From: Medicago truncatula | Lineage: Eukaryota; Streptophyta; Magnoliopsida; Fabales; Fabaceae | DNA: 64,000 bases | Reading direction: 5' to 3' | Assembly (NCBI RefSeq): GCF_003473485.1 | Contig: NC_053047.1 | Span: 40,100,972 to 40,164,971 of the forward strand | Shown here: piece by piece, positions 18,893 through 29,432 of the stretch | Layout of the letters: the number at the start of each line of letters is the position of its first letter | Numbering within the stretch: position 1 is the first letter of the stretch | Position numbers and translations under genes: made by a program | Notes under the pieces: generated by a model | Databases searched by the model: none | What the model was told of the DNA's origin: nothing | Seen by the model: the letters and a program-made list of their open reading frames with translations, nothing else

Positions 18893-19195
18893 TATTGTTT
18901 GGGAGAACATGGGTATTTCAGGTCATTTCTTCAAAATACTAAGATTAACCGTGTATCCCCTTTCCTGGTTCAGCAGGAGCTTGGTTGGTTTGGTGGTTTG
19001 TTTCGCTTTTCCTGGTTTTTTGGTGTTTTTCTTTTCGCTTTTGTTGCTGTGTGTTTCTCTGGGGCGTGCTCTCCCTCTCTGTAGGGGGTCGTTCTTAGGG
19101 GTTTTCTGTGAGCGTCTTATGACGGCTTTTTTGATGTATTTGTACGGTTTCTCTTATCTTTTATATATATATATTTGTCATTCAAAAAAAAAAAA
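18893..19195 (+). mobile_element. LINE 3'-end fragment with poly(A)
   Basis: The sequence is T- and G-rich on the plus strand (tttcgcttttcctggttttt, then ttgatgtatttgtacggt), ends in a short TA repeat and a run of 12 As (19184-19195). This is typical of plant L1 3' UTRs. No target duplication was recognised and no coding part is attached. Confidence 0.4.
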
Positions 19196-19738
19196 CCTAT
19201 GTTTGGTATCACGGTTAATATGTCAGAATCACAATAATCCATCGTGATTTTTTAAAAGCTACACTTTATAACTTCTACAAAATCATGGCGGATTACCATA
19301 ATTCTGGTATACTCATCATGATACCAAACATAAATTTAATAACATTCTTGTATAAATATGTATTTTAATTAATTAAAGTGACACTTAATAATCAGGGGCG
19401 GATCCGGTGTATGGTGAGGGTGTGCACCTGCACACCCTGAACTTTACAAATTTGCATCAATATCCCTACTTTTTTGCATTATGCACACCCTGAGTTTTAT
19501 AGTTTGCACTTTGGATCCAAAGATTTTGCACATAAACCCCAACGAACTCTCACTTCAACTGATGTGTGACTGCTTTTTTCAGCTTTTTTGCAAAACATTT
19601 ACTATTCTCTGCTCTTTGACTCTTCTACTGCAGCTTTTTAGTTTTTTTATTATGGTGTCAATGTTAAGAAAACTAGAACTCGAGAGATTGATTACTACAA
19701 CCACTAACCAATATCAATTTAGTATATATGTTTTTTGG

Positions 19739-20173
19739 GATTTTTTTTTTCTGACCCACTTTTCGAAAAAAAATTCAAGTATGACCCCCTTTGGAAAAAA
19801 ATTTCCAAAATGATCCACTTTTGGTTTTTTTTTTTTTTTTTTTTTGTCTTTTAGTGGCGTTCCCGCCACCTGAAATGGCGGGACTGGCCGCCGGAGCTGA
19901 CATCCGTCACGTCAGGCTGGCGCTGCTTTTGTTTTTATTTTTTTTTTGGTTCCCGCCGTTTCATCTGGCGGGACTGATTATTTTATTATTTTTTTCGTTT
20001 TTTCTATTTTTCAATTAAATAATGATGATAAATAATAATAATAATAATAATAAATAATAATAATAATAATGATAAATAATAATAATGATAAATATTTAAT
20101 AAAAAAACTACTTTCTCCGCGGAAACCAATTACGCCAATGTAAACTATGACCTCCCGTAGCACATAATTTATC
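19739..20173 (+). repeat. MULE left terminal repeat
   Basis: About 435 bp. It holds two small palindromes, CCCGCCA/TGGCGGG and TCCCGCC/GGCGGGA, poly-T tracts, and an (AAT)n microsatellite at 20023-20095. Its inner end includes the last codons of the PMD protein (minus strand, KKDKLCATGGHSLHWRNW), showing the repeat was copied from the PMD side. Confidence 0.8.
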
Positions 20174-20328
20174 TTTTTTTCGTTTTTCTTTTTATTTTTT
20201 TGGCAGCATTATTTTACATTTTTTTTTGAACAAATAGCATTTTTTTACATAAAATAAAACACAACAAATAATAATGATAGATAAAAATATATTAATTTAT
20301 TTGAACACATAATACATAACGTTATTAA

Positions 20329-23127
20329 CTACCGATTATTTAAACTCGGACAATTTCTCCTAATATGACCGGTATGCCGACACAACCCACACCGTCTCGG
20401 CGTTGGAGTCCTCTCCACCACCTCCTCGTCCATTTCAGTCCTTATGCGGGTACTATTGGGTCGACCTTTCTTTAGTCTTCGCATGTTTGGATTATGGCAA
20501 AGCACGGGACCGTCGTATGGAAGCCAATAACTCTTGTCGTGGACTACTTTGAAGGCTGTGTTGTAGATGGAGTAAACACTCTCGTTTTTGAACACAGGTG
20601 GAATAAGGGTTGTGTAGTCATGGCGAAATGAAGAACACGCGGCTATGACATGAGAACATGGCAAATGTAAAGCTTGAAATTTCCCACAATCACACCACCC
20701 CGCTCGTAGGTCCACCTTGAAAGTTCCCATTGGCCTTCCTTCCCTGTAGTTGACGGTCTCACGGACTGAGAAGGTATACCTTTCTCGGTCAAACTGTTCG
20801 ACATGATGGGTGTTGGACTTAACAATGTCATCCTGAATCGCATTTTGGCAATATTCACTGAACAAATCTCCGGAACCTACCCTTGCAAACTCTTTTTGAG
20901 CCCTATCAGCAAAGAGACATGCCAGCCTATAGTAGGTTGATTGAACTATAGGTGTAACAGGTAGGTTGCGTGTTCCCTTAAACACAGAGTTCCACGACTC
21001 AACGATGTTGCTTGTCATTTGGCCCCATCGTCGACCCTCATCATATGCTTGAGTCCACTTTTCTTTCGGAATATTGTCCACCCAATCTAATGCACGCTGA
21101 TTTGCCTCCTGGATTACACCACGATAGTAATTGAACAAGGGTACGTTTAGGGCATATCCTGCATGTTAAGAAAAAACAATTAGTTAGATAGTGAACCTAT
21201 TTAATAATAACACGATATAAAAAAAAACTGTAACATAATATTCTTACCCATATTATTGACAACATCCTTAAGATCTCCATCCTTGATTGTCCTCATGAAA
21301 TTCTGCTTAATGTGTCGAATGCAGTACACATGAGCTGAACCAGTTGCTTGCCAACCATTCCTTGGGTCATTGAATGCGCTTTTAATTGATTCATGTCTGT
21401 CGGAGACCATGCAGACAGATATTCCCTTTGTGACGTGCCTTCTTAGATTTTTCAAAAAAAAAACTCCAGCCCTCCTTTGTCTCACCTTCGACAAGCGCAA
21501 AGGCGATTGGAATCGTTTTGTTGTTTCCATCTTGTGCTACCGCAAGCAACAATGTTCCTTTGTACTTGCCATACAACCACGTCCCGTCGACATGGACAAC
21601 TGGTTTGCAATACTTAAACCCATTGATGCATGGATAGAAGGCCCAAAATAGACGATGAAATTGTGTCTCTCCATTCTCGCCAATCTGCGTTTTTAAATCG
21701 AAGACGGTCCCTGGCATCGTCTCCTTCATCACATTCAACCATTGCGGAAGATCATTATATGATTCCTCCCATTTCCCGTAAATAGATTCGATGGCAGCGT
21801 TCTTTGCTAACCACGCCTTTCGATACGTGGTTGTGTAGTTAAACTTTTCTTTAATGTGCGCAATGATCAATTTTGGCGTTACCGAGGCATCCGCATGCAC
21901 AAGTGTCTTGATGCTTTGGCTTATAAGCTTGTAGTTGAGCTTGCGATGATCCTGCGACATTAAAGTCGATGTGCAATTGTGTGGACCCATCATGGTCCCA
22001 ATCTTCCATTTGCCAGTCTTTTTTCTAAAGGAAGCTCTCAACTTAAATTGACAAGTCTCGAGTGTACATTGAATGACATATCTTGTTGGATCTGAGTGTA
22101 TAACATCGTAATCCAGCGATTGTCGAATGTGGAAAGACTTGATTGCATGCAAACAATCTTCTTTGTTGTGAAATGTCATTCCTTCCTGAATAGCCCCATC
22201 GACAGGAACATTCGTATTCCAGTGATCGTCGGTAGTCAGAGCATCATAAGCATCAACGTCAACGTTACGCATATGCAACGGGGGACAGTAAGCGGCTCTG
22301 ATCGGCACTACCTGTAGCGGTGGTTGTGGTTGTGTGCCAGCCATAATGTTCCTCCAAATATTTTCTTCTTCGTTTCTGTTTTCATGTTCGTCTTCTTGAT
22401 CCGCATCATGCTCAAGTGCCTCGTCTTCTTCACTTTCACTTTCATTACTAGTTTCTTCTTCTTGATCTTGAATGGTGTCTGGGATGTCTTCAAACTGACG
22501 AGTGAAAAGATCTTCTAGGCGGGTTTGTGTTTGTGGTTGCGTTTGCGGTGGTGGTTGTGAAGATGATGGTTCAAATTCACATTGTGTTTGTGAAAACGGT
22601 TGGGTGTACGGTAATTGTTGTGATGAAGAAGGGGGGTCAAACTCATATTGTGTTTGTGAGAGTAGCTCGGTGTATGGTAATTGTTGTGATGAAGATGGGT
22701 GTTCAAACTCATATTGTGTTTGTGAAAACAATTGAGGTGTTTGACGCGGTTGTGGTGTTTGACGCGGTTGTGAAATCTCCCGGTTTTCAATAATAACCGA
22801 TAACTCAATGGAACCAACCACATTAAAATATTTGTGAGTGGCAAACATATCTGCAATGTCATCGTTGTCGTATATTTCGGTGTCATTATACTGGATATGA
22901 CCTTGAACGAATGCTTGTGGTGCTCGATATATAATTTTAGATATCACCTGAGATTCAGTGAGATGTAGTTTCTGCTCTATTCTTTTTTTCAAATGATCAA
23001 TGTTGCTTTTGATGCTAACATAAAAACATTTTCTTTGCTCACTTTCAAAAAATGAACCAAATTGATTTCTTGAAACTTTTCCATTGTAGTGGACAATGAA
23101 AAATACATTCTCTGGTGTGGGTGCCAT
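20329..23127 (-). pseudogene. MURA-type Mutator transposase, one homopolymer frameshift
   Basis: The start MAPTPENVFFIVHYNG is at 23127. The N-terminal part is followed by a Q/P/T-rich repeat segment and an acidic stretch, then the transposase region: TTDDHWNTNVPVDGAIQEGM, YRKAWLAKNAAIESIYGKW, VHVDGTWLYGKYKGTLL, VSDRHESIKSAFNDP. An intron (21159-21247, GTAAGA...GCAG) precedes the last exon, which has the SWIM zinc finger (CDCGKFQALHLPCSH) and a CCHC knuckle (CGLCRHTGHIRRNCP) near the end. The frame changes at an A10 run (plus strand, about 21454-21463) inside the block following EGETKEGWS. That one base, possibly a sequencing error, is the only clear break. The enzyme would cut and rejoin MULE ends in the nucleus. 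Confidence 0.85.
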
Positions 23128-23202
23128 TGTTGTTATCTTTCTTGAATAATTTTGCTTGTTTCTAAGTGTTAAGAAGAGCCCATAATATAGAGGAATAACT
23201 GA

Positions 23203-23636
23203 GATTTTTTTTTTTTCTGACCCTATTTGCCAAAAAAATCCAACTATGACCCCCTTTGAAAAAAAAATCCCAAAATGACCCACTTTTGTTTTTTTTTTTT
23301 TTTTTTTTTTTGTCTTTTAGTGGCGTTCCCGCCACCTCAAATGGCGGGACTGGCCGCCGGATCTGACAGCCGTCGCGTCAGCCTGGCGCTGCCTTTTTTT
23401 TTTATTTTTTTTTTTCGTTCCCGCCGTTTCATCTGGCGGGACTGATTATTTTATTATTTTTTTCGTTTTTTCTATTTTTCAATTAAATAATGATGATAAA
23501 TAATAATAATAATAAATAATAATAATAATGATAAATAATAATAATGATAAATATTTAATAAAAAAACTACTTTCTCCGCCGAAACCAATTACGCCAATGT
23601 AAACTATGACCTCCCGTAGCACATAATTTATCTTTT
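23203..23636 (+). repeat. Internal copy of the MULE terminal repeat
   Basis: It is about 430 bp, in the same orientation as the left TIR. It begins right upstream of the MURA start region and its far end runs into PMD coding sequence. Poly-T, CCCGCCA/TGGCGGG palindrome and (AAT)n stretches are conserved. Confidence 0.8.
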
Positions 23637-25079
23637 TTGTTCCGTACGGGTCGTTGGTGTTGCTCTTCCTCTTCCTCTTCCTCTTCCTCTTCCACATCCT
23701 CGTCAAGAATTTCAGCATCATCGTTAGTTTCCATAGCGACTTCATTTTGCATTTGTGAAGCTGAATTGGTCCAGATTTCATTAACGAAGTCATCGTCATT
23801 AAACCCTGCTGCCAGATTTTCTATGGTATTTGTTTGTGAATTTGGCCATTGAGGTGCATAGCTTGTTTGGGGATAGTTGACAAAGTGTGGAGGGGTTGGT
23901 AGGTTGAACGAGGAGTATTGTGATTGGTCTGGATAACCGGTTTGTGTGGTGTATTGAGTTGGATTGTAGTCATCAAATGAATAGTTTGATGTTCAAGAGC
24001 TTTCTCCATTATGACTTTGTTGAGAATAGCTTGGATATGGGATTGGGGTGTTATGTAAGATTTGGTTTGTGGGTTGTGGCGGTGATTGGTAAGTTTGGTT
24101 GTAGTTGTAGTTGGTGGATGGGTTAAAGGTTTGGTCAAAGTTAGTGGGTGGAGGTGTCATGAATTGGTTATAGGGTGGAGGTGTATTTGACCACATATTT
24201 TCATCTGGCACCGTATAAGTTTGTGGGACTGCAGGATAGTCACGCGGCAATTCTGGTAAAATTGATGCACATGCTTGCCTTGGGTATGACAATAATACTT
24301 CTCTAGAAAGCCACAGATAATCTCCGAAAAATTCCCAATACCATGCAAAATATTGACGATTTGGATAAACCTCATGGTTATACCGAACGCCGTGAAGTGC
24401 TAATTGATGACGTTGGTTCCAGTTTTGGACTTGACGACGATGCCTATCTCCCCACGAGCCTTTAATTCTATCTTTTGACAAATTAATTTTGTGGAAATCT
24501 TTCAAATTTTCTGGTAAGGAAGGTGGGTGTTGCGGTAAGCCAAATTGAAGCCTTACTCTGTCTGTCTGATGTCTCTCGACAATCTGAAAACAGATGAGAT
24601 ATGTGTTTGCAGACCATATCTGGTTTTCTTCTTCGTTGCTGTAATTGAAGTTGACATAAGGCCTCCAGGAGAACTGTTTAAAAAGAATGAATATTAGTCT
24701 TCAATTGTTGACTAAAAAGCAATGACTAAAAGAAAGTGTAATACCTGATCATATGTCATGGTGTCGATTTTTAAACGCGTACATACGAGATTATGCCGAA
24801 GATTTTCCACGAATTTATTACCATGTTCTAGCCATCTAGTTAATTTTGAAAATGTTATAATTAGTAAAGTCTGGATAAATTTATGTAAAAATTAATAAAA
24901 AAAAATAACATTTATTTTACTTACATATTTGCCAACGGAAGTTGTGCATGAGCTTGCGGTGGTATCCTTGGCACGGGAGCTAAGCATGACATTCTTGACC
25001 ACGCCCATGCTTGCAAGAGAATTGTGCACCCAGGCATTTCGATATTGCCATATATTGCAAGAGAATTGTGCACCCATGC
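23567..25079 (-). pseudogene. Plant mobile domain (PMD) protein carried by the MULE; truncated, one nonsense codon
   Basis: Exons, read leftward, are about 25079-24925, 24835-24745 and 24673-23567, with GT/AG borders. The first gives LLQAWAWSRM and a P-rich tail, the second ends DTMTYDQ, the third gives SWRPYVNFNYSNEEENQIW, RVRLQFGLPQHPPSLPENL, SWGDRHRRQVQNWNQRH, YFAWYWEFFGDYL. This is the PMD (aminotransferase-like) fold found in MAIN/MAIL proteins and in transposons. A P/Q/N/Y-rich tail and a run of ten Glu follow, ending in a basic HWRNWFRRRK before TAG. The N-terminal half of the domain is missing at the right TIR junction, and a TGA at 23993-23995 interrupts the tail. Near that junction, ttgcaagagaattgtgcacc occurs twice (about 25010 and 25055). 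Confidence 0.75.
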
Positions 25080-25461
25080 TTACATTGGCGTAATTGGTTT
25101 CCGCGGAGAAAGTAGTTTTTTTATTAAATATTTATCATTATTATTATTTATCATTATTATTATTATTATTATTATTATTTATCATCATTATTTAATTGAA
25201 AAATAGAAAAAACGAAAAAAACAATAAAATAATCAGTCCCGCCAGATGAAACGGCGGGAACGAAAAAAAAAAGGCAGCGCCAGGCTGACGCGACGGCTGT
25301 CAGATCCGGCGGCCAGTCCCGCCATTTCAGGTGGCGGGAACGCCACTAAAAGACAAAAAAAAAAAAAAAAAAAACAAAAGTGGGTCATTTTGGGATTTTT
25401 TTTTCAAAGGGGGTCATAGTTGAATTTTTTTTGGCAAATAGGGTCAGAAAAAAAAAATTTC
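25080..25461 (-). repeat. MULE right terminal repeat (inverted)
   Basis: It is the inverted counterpart of the other two TIR copies, about 380 bp, ending gggtcagaaaaaaaaaattt before the 9-bp target copy. Homology to the others starts at ttacattggcgtaattgg. Confidence 0.8.
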
Positions 25462-25524
25462 GTTTTTTGGCTTTGATATGTTTCTTTTGGTAATATGTTT
25501 TTGGTTTTGATACGTTTCTTTTTG

Positions 25525-25793
25525 GAGCAATGCTATATCAAGAAAGATTTTTTCATGAAAATTTCAAGAATGATATGGCAGAATAATCACCCTTAGATTT
25601 TATCAAGAAATAGTCCTGAAATTAATATTAACCAATAAAATCTGAGTCTAGCCGGAAATCATGGGGTGGTGGGTCTTATGTATCTTTTTTTTATGAAAGA
25701 TTAATAAATGAGACTGAAATCTAAAGGTAATTATTGTGTCATGTCATTCTTGAATTTTTCTTATAAAATCATTCTTGATATCTAGCATTTTCC
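25525..25793. mobile_element. MITE of Mutator type, 269 bp
   Basis: The direct repeat ttctttttg (with one further matching G) flanks it at 25516-25524 and 25794-25802. Its ends, gagcaatgctatatcaag and inverted ggaaaatgctagatatcaag, pair over about 75 bp with mismatches. It has no coding capacity. It sits in the hAT-like sequence just right of the large MULE. Confidence 0.7.
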
Positions 25794-25802
25794 TTCTTTT
25801 TG

Positions 25803-26458
25803 GGTCTCACTAACGAGTGCATTAAGAACATTTTTTTAAAGATTTTTAATTAGAAAATTATTCATTAAAAAAGTCAAACACTTTAATTTTTATGCATTGA
25901 AAACACAAATTTTATGATCATTAACTTGCTATTTTAGATCATGTTCTTAAAACACTTGTTAGCATTTTTATCCCTCTTTATAGAGACCATGTATATGATC
26001 ATTATCTACTTATTATTGATGATATTACACTTTTAAGTTCTAAATGATAAATGTTAGAATGAGATAAATATTTTTGTAGTTTTTAAACCTCTAAGCCATA
26101 TTAATGATATTATTTTTTATAATGTTCTAAATACTGTTGAACAAAAATAAACTAAATCAAGTCGAAACAAGATTGATCTAACAACAACGATCAATTGTGT
26201 AGGCAAAAAATAATTTGGAGGATTAAGATGTGTGGATTCTTTTTGAGATAAAAATCAAAAAAATTTAATACGAAATTTTTGCACCCCTGACTCAGGGTCC
26301 TAGATCCGCCACTGGTTAGAACATGACTAATGTTTATCTCATAAGAAGTAGTAATCTTTCAATGGAAACAAGTGTCCATGATGGTACCAATAATAGATAT
26401 ATGTGCTAATGAGGTGATGAGAGTCGTAATTGGTGTGCATTATTGACTCTCAAGTAAT
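25803..26458. other. AT-rich remainder of the hAT-like element and spacer
   Basis: No gene is seen. The right hAT-like end lies at 26303-26314. The remainder is anonymous AT-rich DNA. Confidence 0.4.
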
Positions 26459-26466
26459 AATGGGAT

Positions 26467-26753
26467 GGAGAAATTTTTAGGTGAACTCTCACCTAACACG
26501 TCATTCTTACATTCAACCAATTAAAATCCAACACCTCATTAAAATAAATAAAAAAATAAATTAAAATCAGTTATGGGTGGTGGTGTTGATCAGTTAAAGA
26601 AAGTGGGAAACGGATGGAGATAAAATGTCATAAATAATAAGGAAAAAAATATGATTTTAAATTATTTTTTATTTATTTTAATGAGGTGTTAAGTTTTAAT
26701 TGGCTGAGTGTAAGAATGACGTGCTAGGTGAGAGTTCACGTAAGAATATCTTG
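26467..26753. mobile_element. MITE, 287 bp, 8-bp TSD
   Basis: The flanks carry aatgggat at 26459-26466 and 26754-26761. The inner terminal inverted repeats, gtgaactctcacctaac and its counterpart, pair over about 85 bp with few mismatches. There is no reading frame. The 8-bp duplication suits hAT; a Mutator origin is also possible. Confidence 0.7.
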
Positions 26754-26954
26754 AATGGGATATCACTAAGCTAATATTGTGGTGCTAATGTGACCGTGTC
26801 ACCATTTATTTAAAGAAAAAAAACAAAAAAAAGTTGATGAAAGAGAGAGTAGAACACGACTTGAATGGAAACCATTTTGATGTGTCACCATTTTTCAAAA
26901 GCTATAACAATTAAACCCTTGTTCGCCGAATTTTCATTTCATTTCTAATGTATT

Positions 26955-27244
26955 TGATATAGAGTAAGACACTAATATGGCATAGACTTTGCAGCCACCA
27001 CCCTATATGCTAGCTTTCCAATTCCACCACCCTACTATTGACAACAAGCCACCATGTTTGACATTTACTAGATTGTGTTTCCATTGATGTATTAATTATC
27101 AGCATTATTTCAGCTACCATATGACCTCTAGGATTGCTATAAATAAGGCCACTTCCTTCATGTATTACCACAATTTGAAATGTATAAAACTTGAGTTTCT
27201 CATTTGAGAGTTATAGAGTGGATTCTCTCTTGGTTTCTGAGCCA
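26955..27244 (+). repeat. gypsy 5' LTR
   Basis: It has TG...CA ends and a TATA box, tataaata, at 27138-27145, which would set the transcription start just downstream. It pairs with 44254-44552. Confidence 0.92.
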
Positions 27245-27565
27245 TATTGGCATCAGAGCACGGTTCCAAATCCGGAGTTGAGTTTGAGTGAAAGAATCAA
27301 CGGAAAGTTTGAGTTTTCTAAGGGTGTTCTTGAAGAAAAAGAGCTGCCACCTTCGAAACTCTACTTTGCGGCCATTTTTTCGCAAAACTAACGCTGCCAT
27401 TGCGTTCGGAAGGCCGAAAAACCTTGGACCGGTGGTTTTTGTCACCAACGGAGCCTCCACGAGCCGCCAAACGACTTGCCGGAGCTCTCGCCGGACCACC
27501 ACCCGCCGCCACTAACCACCGCCGGAAGTCTAGAGGTTGAAGACGACCAGTCAGCAGCCACGTGT
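27245..27565 (+). promoter_or_regulatory. gypsy primer-binding site and 5' leader, first part
   Basis: TGGCATCAGAGC at 27249-27260 matches the initiator-Met tRNA 3' end except one base. The rest is leader without recognised coding sequence, ending at the copia target cgtgt (27561-27565). The leader resumes at 39534 and runs to gag at 40012. Confidence 0.8.
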
Positions 27566-28873
27566 TGAAGGTGAAAAACACAAGAAGGGGGGGTTGAATT
27601 GTGTTTTCTTTTTCTCTTAAAAATACTTCTTCTGATAAAACTTCAGAAGCAGTTTGATTGCTTCTGATGAAATGATCAGAGTCAGATTGCAGCGGAAAAG
27701 AACAGAGCAGAGAAAAGAAAGACAAAGACACAAGCAGTTATCCTGGTTCCTTCCACAACATGGAAGTAGTCCAGTCCCCCTTGCACTTCCAAGGAGATTT
27801 CACTATAATCACAAAGATTACAACTGCTCAATACTTTCTAAGTATGAGACTTCACAAAAATGCTCAAGCACACACGCAAGAGTCTTCCAATGCTCAAGCA
27901 CTAAGCAAGAGACTTCTAATGCTCAAGCACGCAGGCAAGAGACTTCTAATCAAACAAAAATACAGAGAATTGAGTTTGAATTGAACACTTGATATACAAT
28001 CAGTGGTGTTCACAATACAATACAGAAAAGACTCTAGACTTTGAATTTCTAAGATGTATCAAATCAGTGCAGAAATTCAGTGTGCTTTGTAGAATCAAAT
28101 TGACAGAGTTTTGGCGCTTTTGAACTTATGTATCTCTATCTACAATCTTCAAGTCTTCACTCCTTTATATAGAGGCGTGAAAGAGACGTTGAGATAATCA
28201 GCACGTCTAAAGAGTCGTTTGAAATCCTTTGATTATCCACCAGTGATCCTTTGCCTGATTTGGGTGTAGTCCTTTGAAGAATAAGCTTCAAATTCATTCC
28301 CATCTTGAGTGTACAAATTCTGCAGGCATGGCTGTTGTTTTGTCTTGTAGCGTAGACAGAAAACAGAGTAGTGGAGGTAGTGGTTGTACATTTGTACTTT
28401 GTCAACTCTATTAATGAGAGACAAGTGCTCAGTGCTATCCATATATCCGTTGATACCTCCCTTTCAATTCTTCGTTCTTCTTTGAGAATCAGCTACTTTG
28501 AATCTTCAGTTTGATTAAAGGATCAAACGTAGCTTCTGGTGAAGATATTGCTTCTGATGAAAACTTTTGCTTCTGATGACCTTCTGCTTCTGATGACGTC
28601 ATCTCTTCAGAAGCACTTCAGCTTCAGGAGCATTTTTCTTCAGATGTTCAGAATTTCTTTTTCTTTCCATTGTTCTTCCAAGACCTATTGAAATAACTTG
28701 AGTAGTCTTTGGTCCTGTACACTTGAACAATTATTAGTAATAACCAATTGACAATTTTTAATACCTTGTTATCATCAAAACTTAATAAGGTTCATTGTGA
28801 AACACATTTTGTTCCAACATTGTTATCATCAAAACTTAATAAGGTTCATTGTGAAACACATTTTGTTCCAACA
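27566..28873 (-). repeat. copia 3' LTR
   Basis: In plus coordinates it starts TGAAGGTG and ends TTCCAACA. A TATA motif on the minus strand (ctatataaag) is at about 28163-28172. The last 108 bp are two tandem 54-bp copies of the LTR tip. Confidence 0.93.
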
Positions 28874-29155
28874 ATCTCCCCCTTTTTGATGATGACAAAC
28901 AATAGTATTTAAAATGTTCAATTGTTGTTGATCTAATTAATAAGTTGACTACTGGGATAGAGGTTTGTAAGCTCCCCCTAAGTCTAATAGATCTTTAAGG
29001 TGAGGTTTGTAAGCTCCCCCTAAGTTCTATTCTTATTAATTAAATTTCAATAAAATACTCATAAAATCAAATCAGAAGTATTTAAAAGAAATTTAGAAGT
29101 GGTTGTAGTGGGGCTCAGTGCCTTAAAAATACTATACATTTACTCCCCCTTTTGT
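28874..29155 (-). promoter_or_regulatory. copia multiple polypurine tracts
   Basis: Read on the minus strand, AAAAAGGGGGAGAT abuts the 3' LTR. Further purine tracts of the type TTAGGGGGAGC occur at about 28972 and 29016, and AAAAGGGGGAGTAAA near 29143. The phrase gaggtttgtaagctccccct occurs twice. Repeated PPT-like tracts upstream of the 3' LTR are characteristic of Sireviruses; the one next to the LTR should prime plus-strand synthesis. Confidence 0.8.
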
Positions 29156-29432
29156 CATCAACAAAAAGAATAGAAACAAAAGAAAGAGTATCAGAGCCAA
29201 AACAAAACAAAAGAAAAAACATATAACCTTTAAAAAAGTATTTCAGAGCAAGCAGCATTGAAAACAGTAAATATCATCGGAGTTAAAGCTTGTAAAACAT
29301 ATTGAAGGTGAAAAAGCACAAGATCCAGAAACAATGATAATATATATATATAGAAAAGTTGAGATACAAATGCAGTGCAACTAAAGTAGTTAGAACAAAA
29401 ATTAAAACAAGCAAAAAAAAAAAAATGTGCAA

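Larger units (their letters stand above)
19739..25461 (-). mobile_element. Mutator-like element, 5.7 kb, with MURA and PMD genes and three TIR copies
   Basis: The flanks carry the 9-bp direct repeat gttttttgg (19730-19738 and 25462-25470), as expected for MULEs. The ends are GATTTTTTTTTTCTGACCC on the left and, inverted, GAAATTTTTTTTTTCTGACC on the right. A third copy of the terminal repeat lies inside at 23203-23636 in the same orientation as the left one. Order from left: TIR, transposase gene (minus), internal TIR, PMD gene (minus), inverted TIR. The internal and right TIRs share bases (ccggatctgacagccgtcgc) where the left differs, suggesting that the PMD half is a unit of its own. Confidence 0.8.
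19393..26314. mobile_element. hAT-like non-autonomous element, interrupted by a MULE and a MITE
   Basis: The left end is CAGGGGCGGATCC (19393) and the right end, read on the minus strand, is CAGTGGCGGATCT (26314). These match the CAG-n-GGCGGA termini of plant hAT-type elements. Removing the MULE (19739-25461) and MITE (25525-25793) with their target copies leaves about 0.9 kb with no coding capacity. The 8-bp flanks (ttaataat and gttagaac) do not match, so either the target duplication has decayed or the ends belong to different copies. Confidence 0.4.

Noticed and set aside
18899..19247. Hydrophobic, membrane-like small proteins
   Set aside because: T-rich LINE 3' UTR sequence yields Phe/Leu/Val-rich frames by composition.
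22308..22886. Open frames opposite and overlapping the MURA N-terminal repeats
   Set aside because: They are shadows of the Q/P/T-rich repeat segment and acidic stretch of the transposase gene.
19739..23202. Two separate adjacent MULEs rather than one
   Set aside because: Only the outermost ends show a 9-bp duplication (gttttttgg). The transposase half has no right-hand inverted TIR of its own. It is kept as an alternative only.
27654..28442. Small open frames in the copia LTR, repeated at 38309-39097
   Set aside because: They occur in both LTR copies and have no Gag/Pol or other domain similarity.
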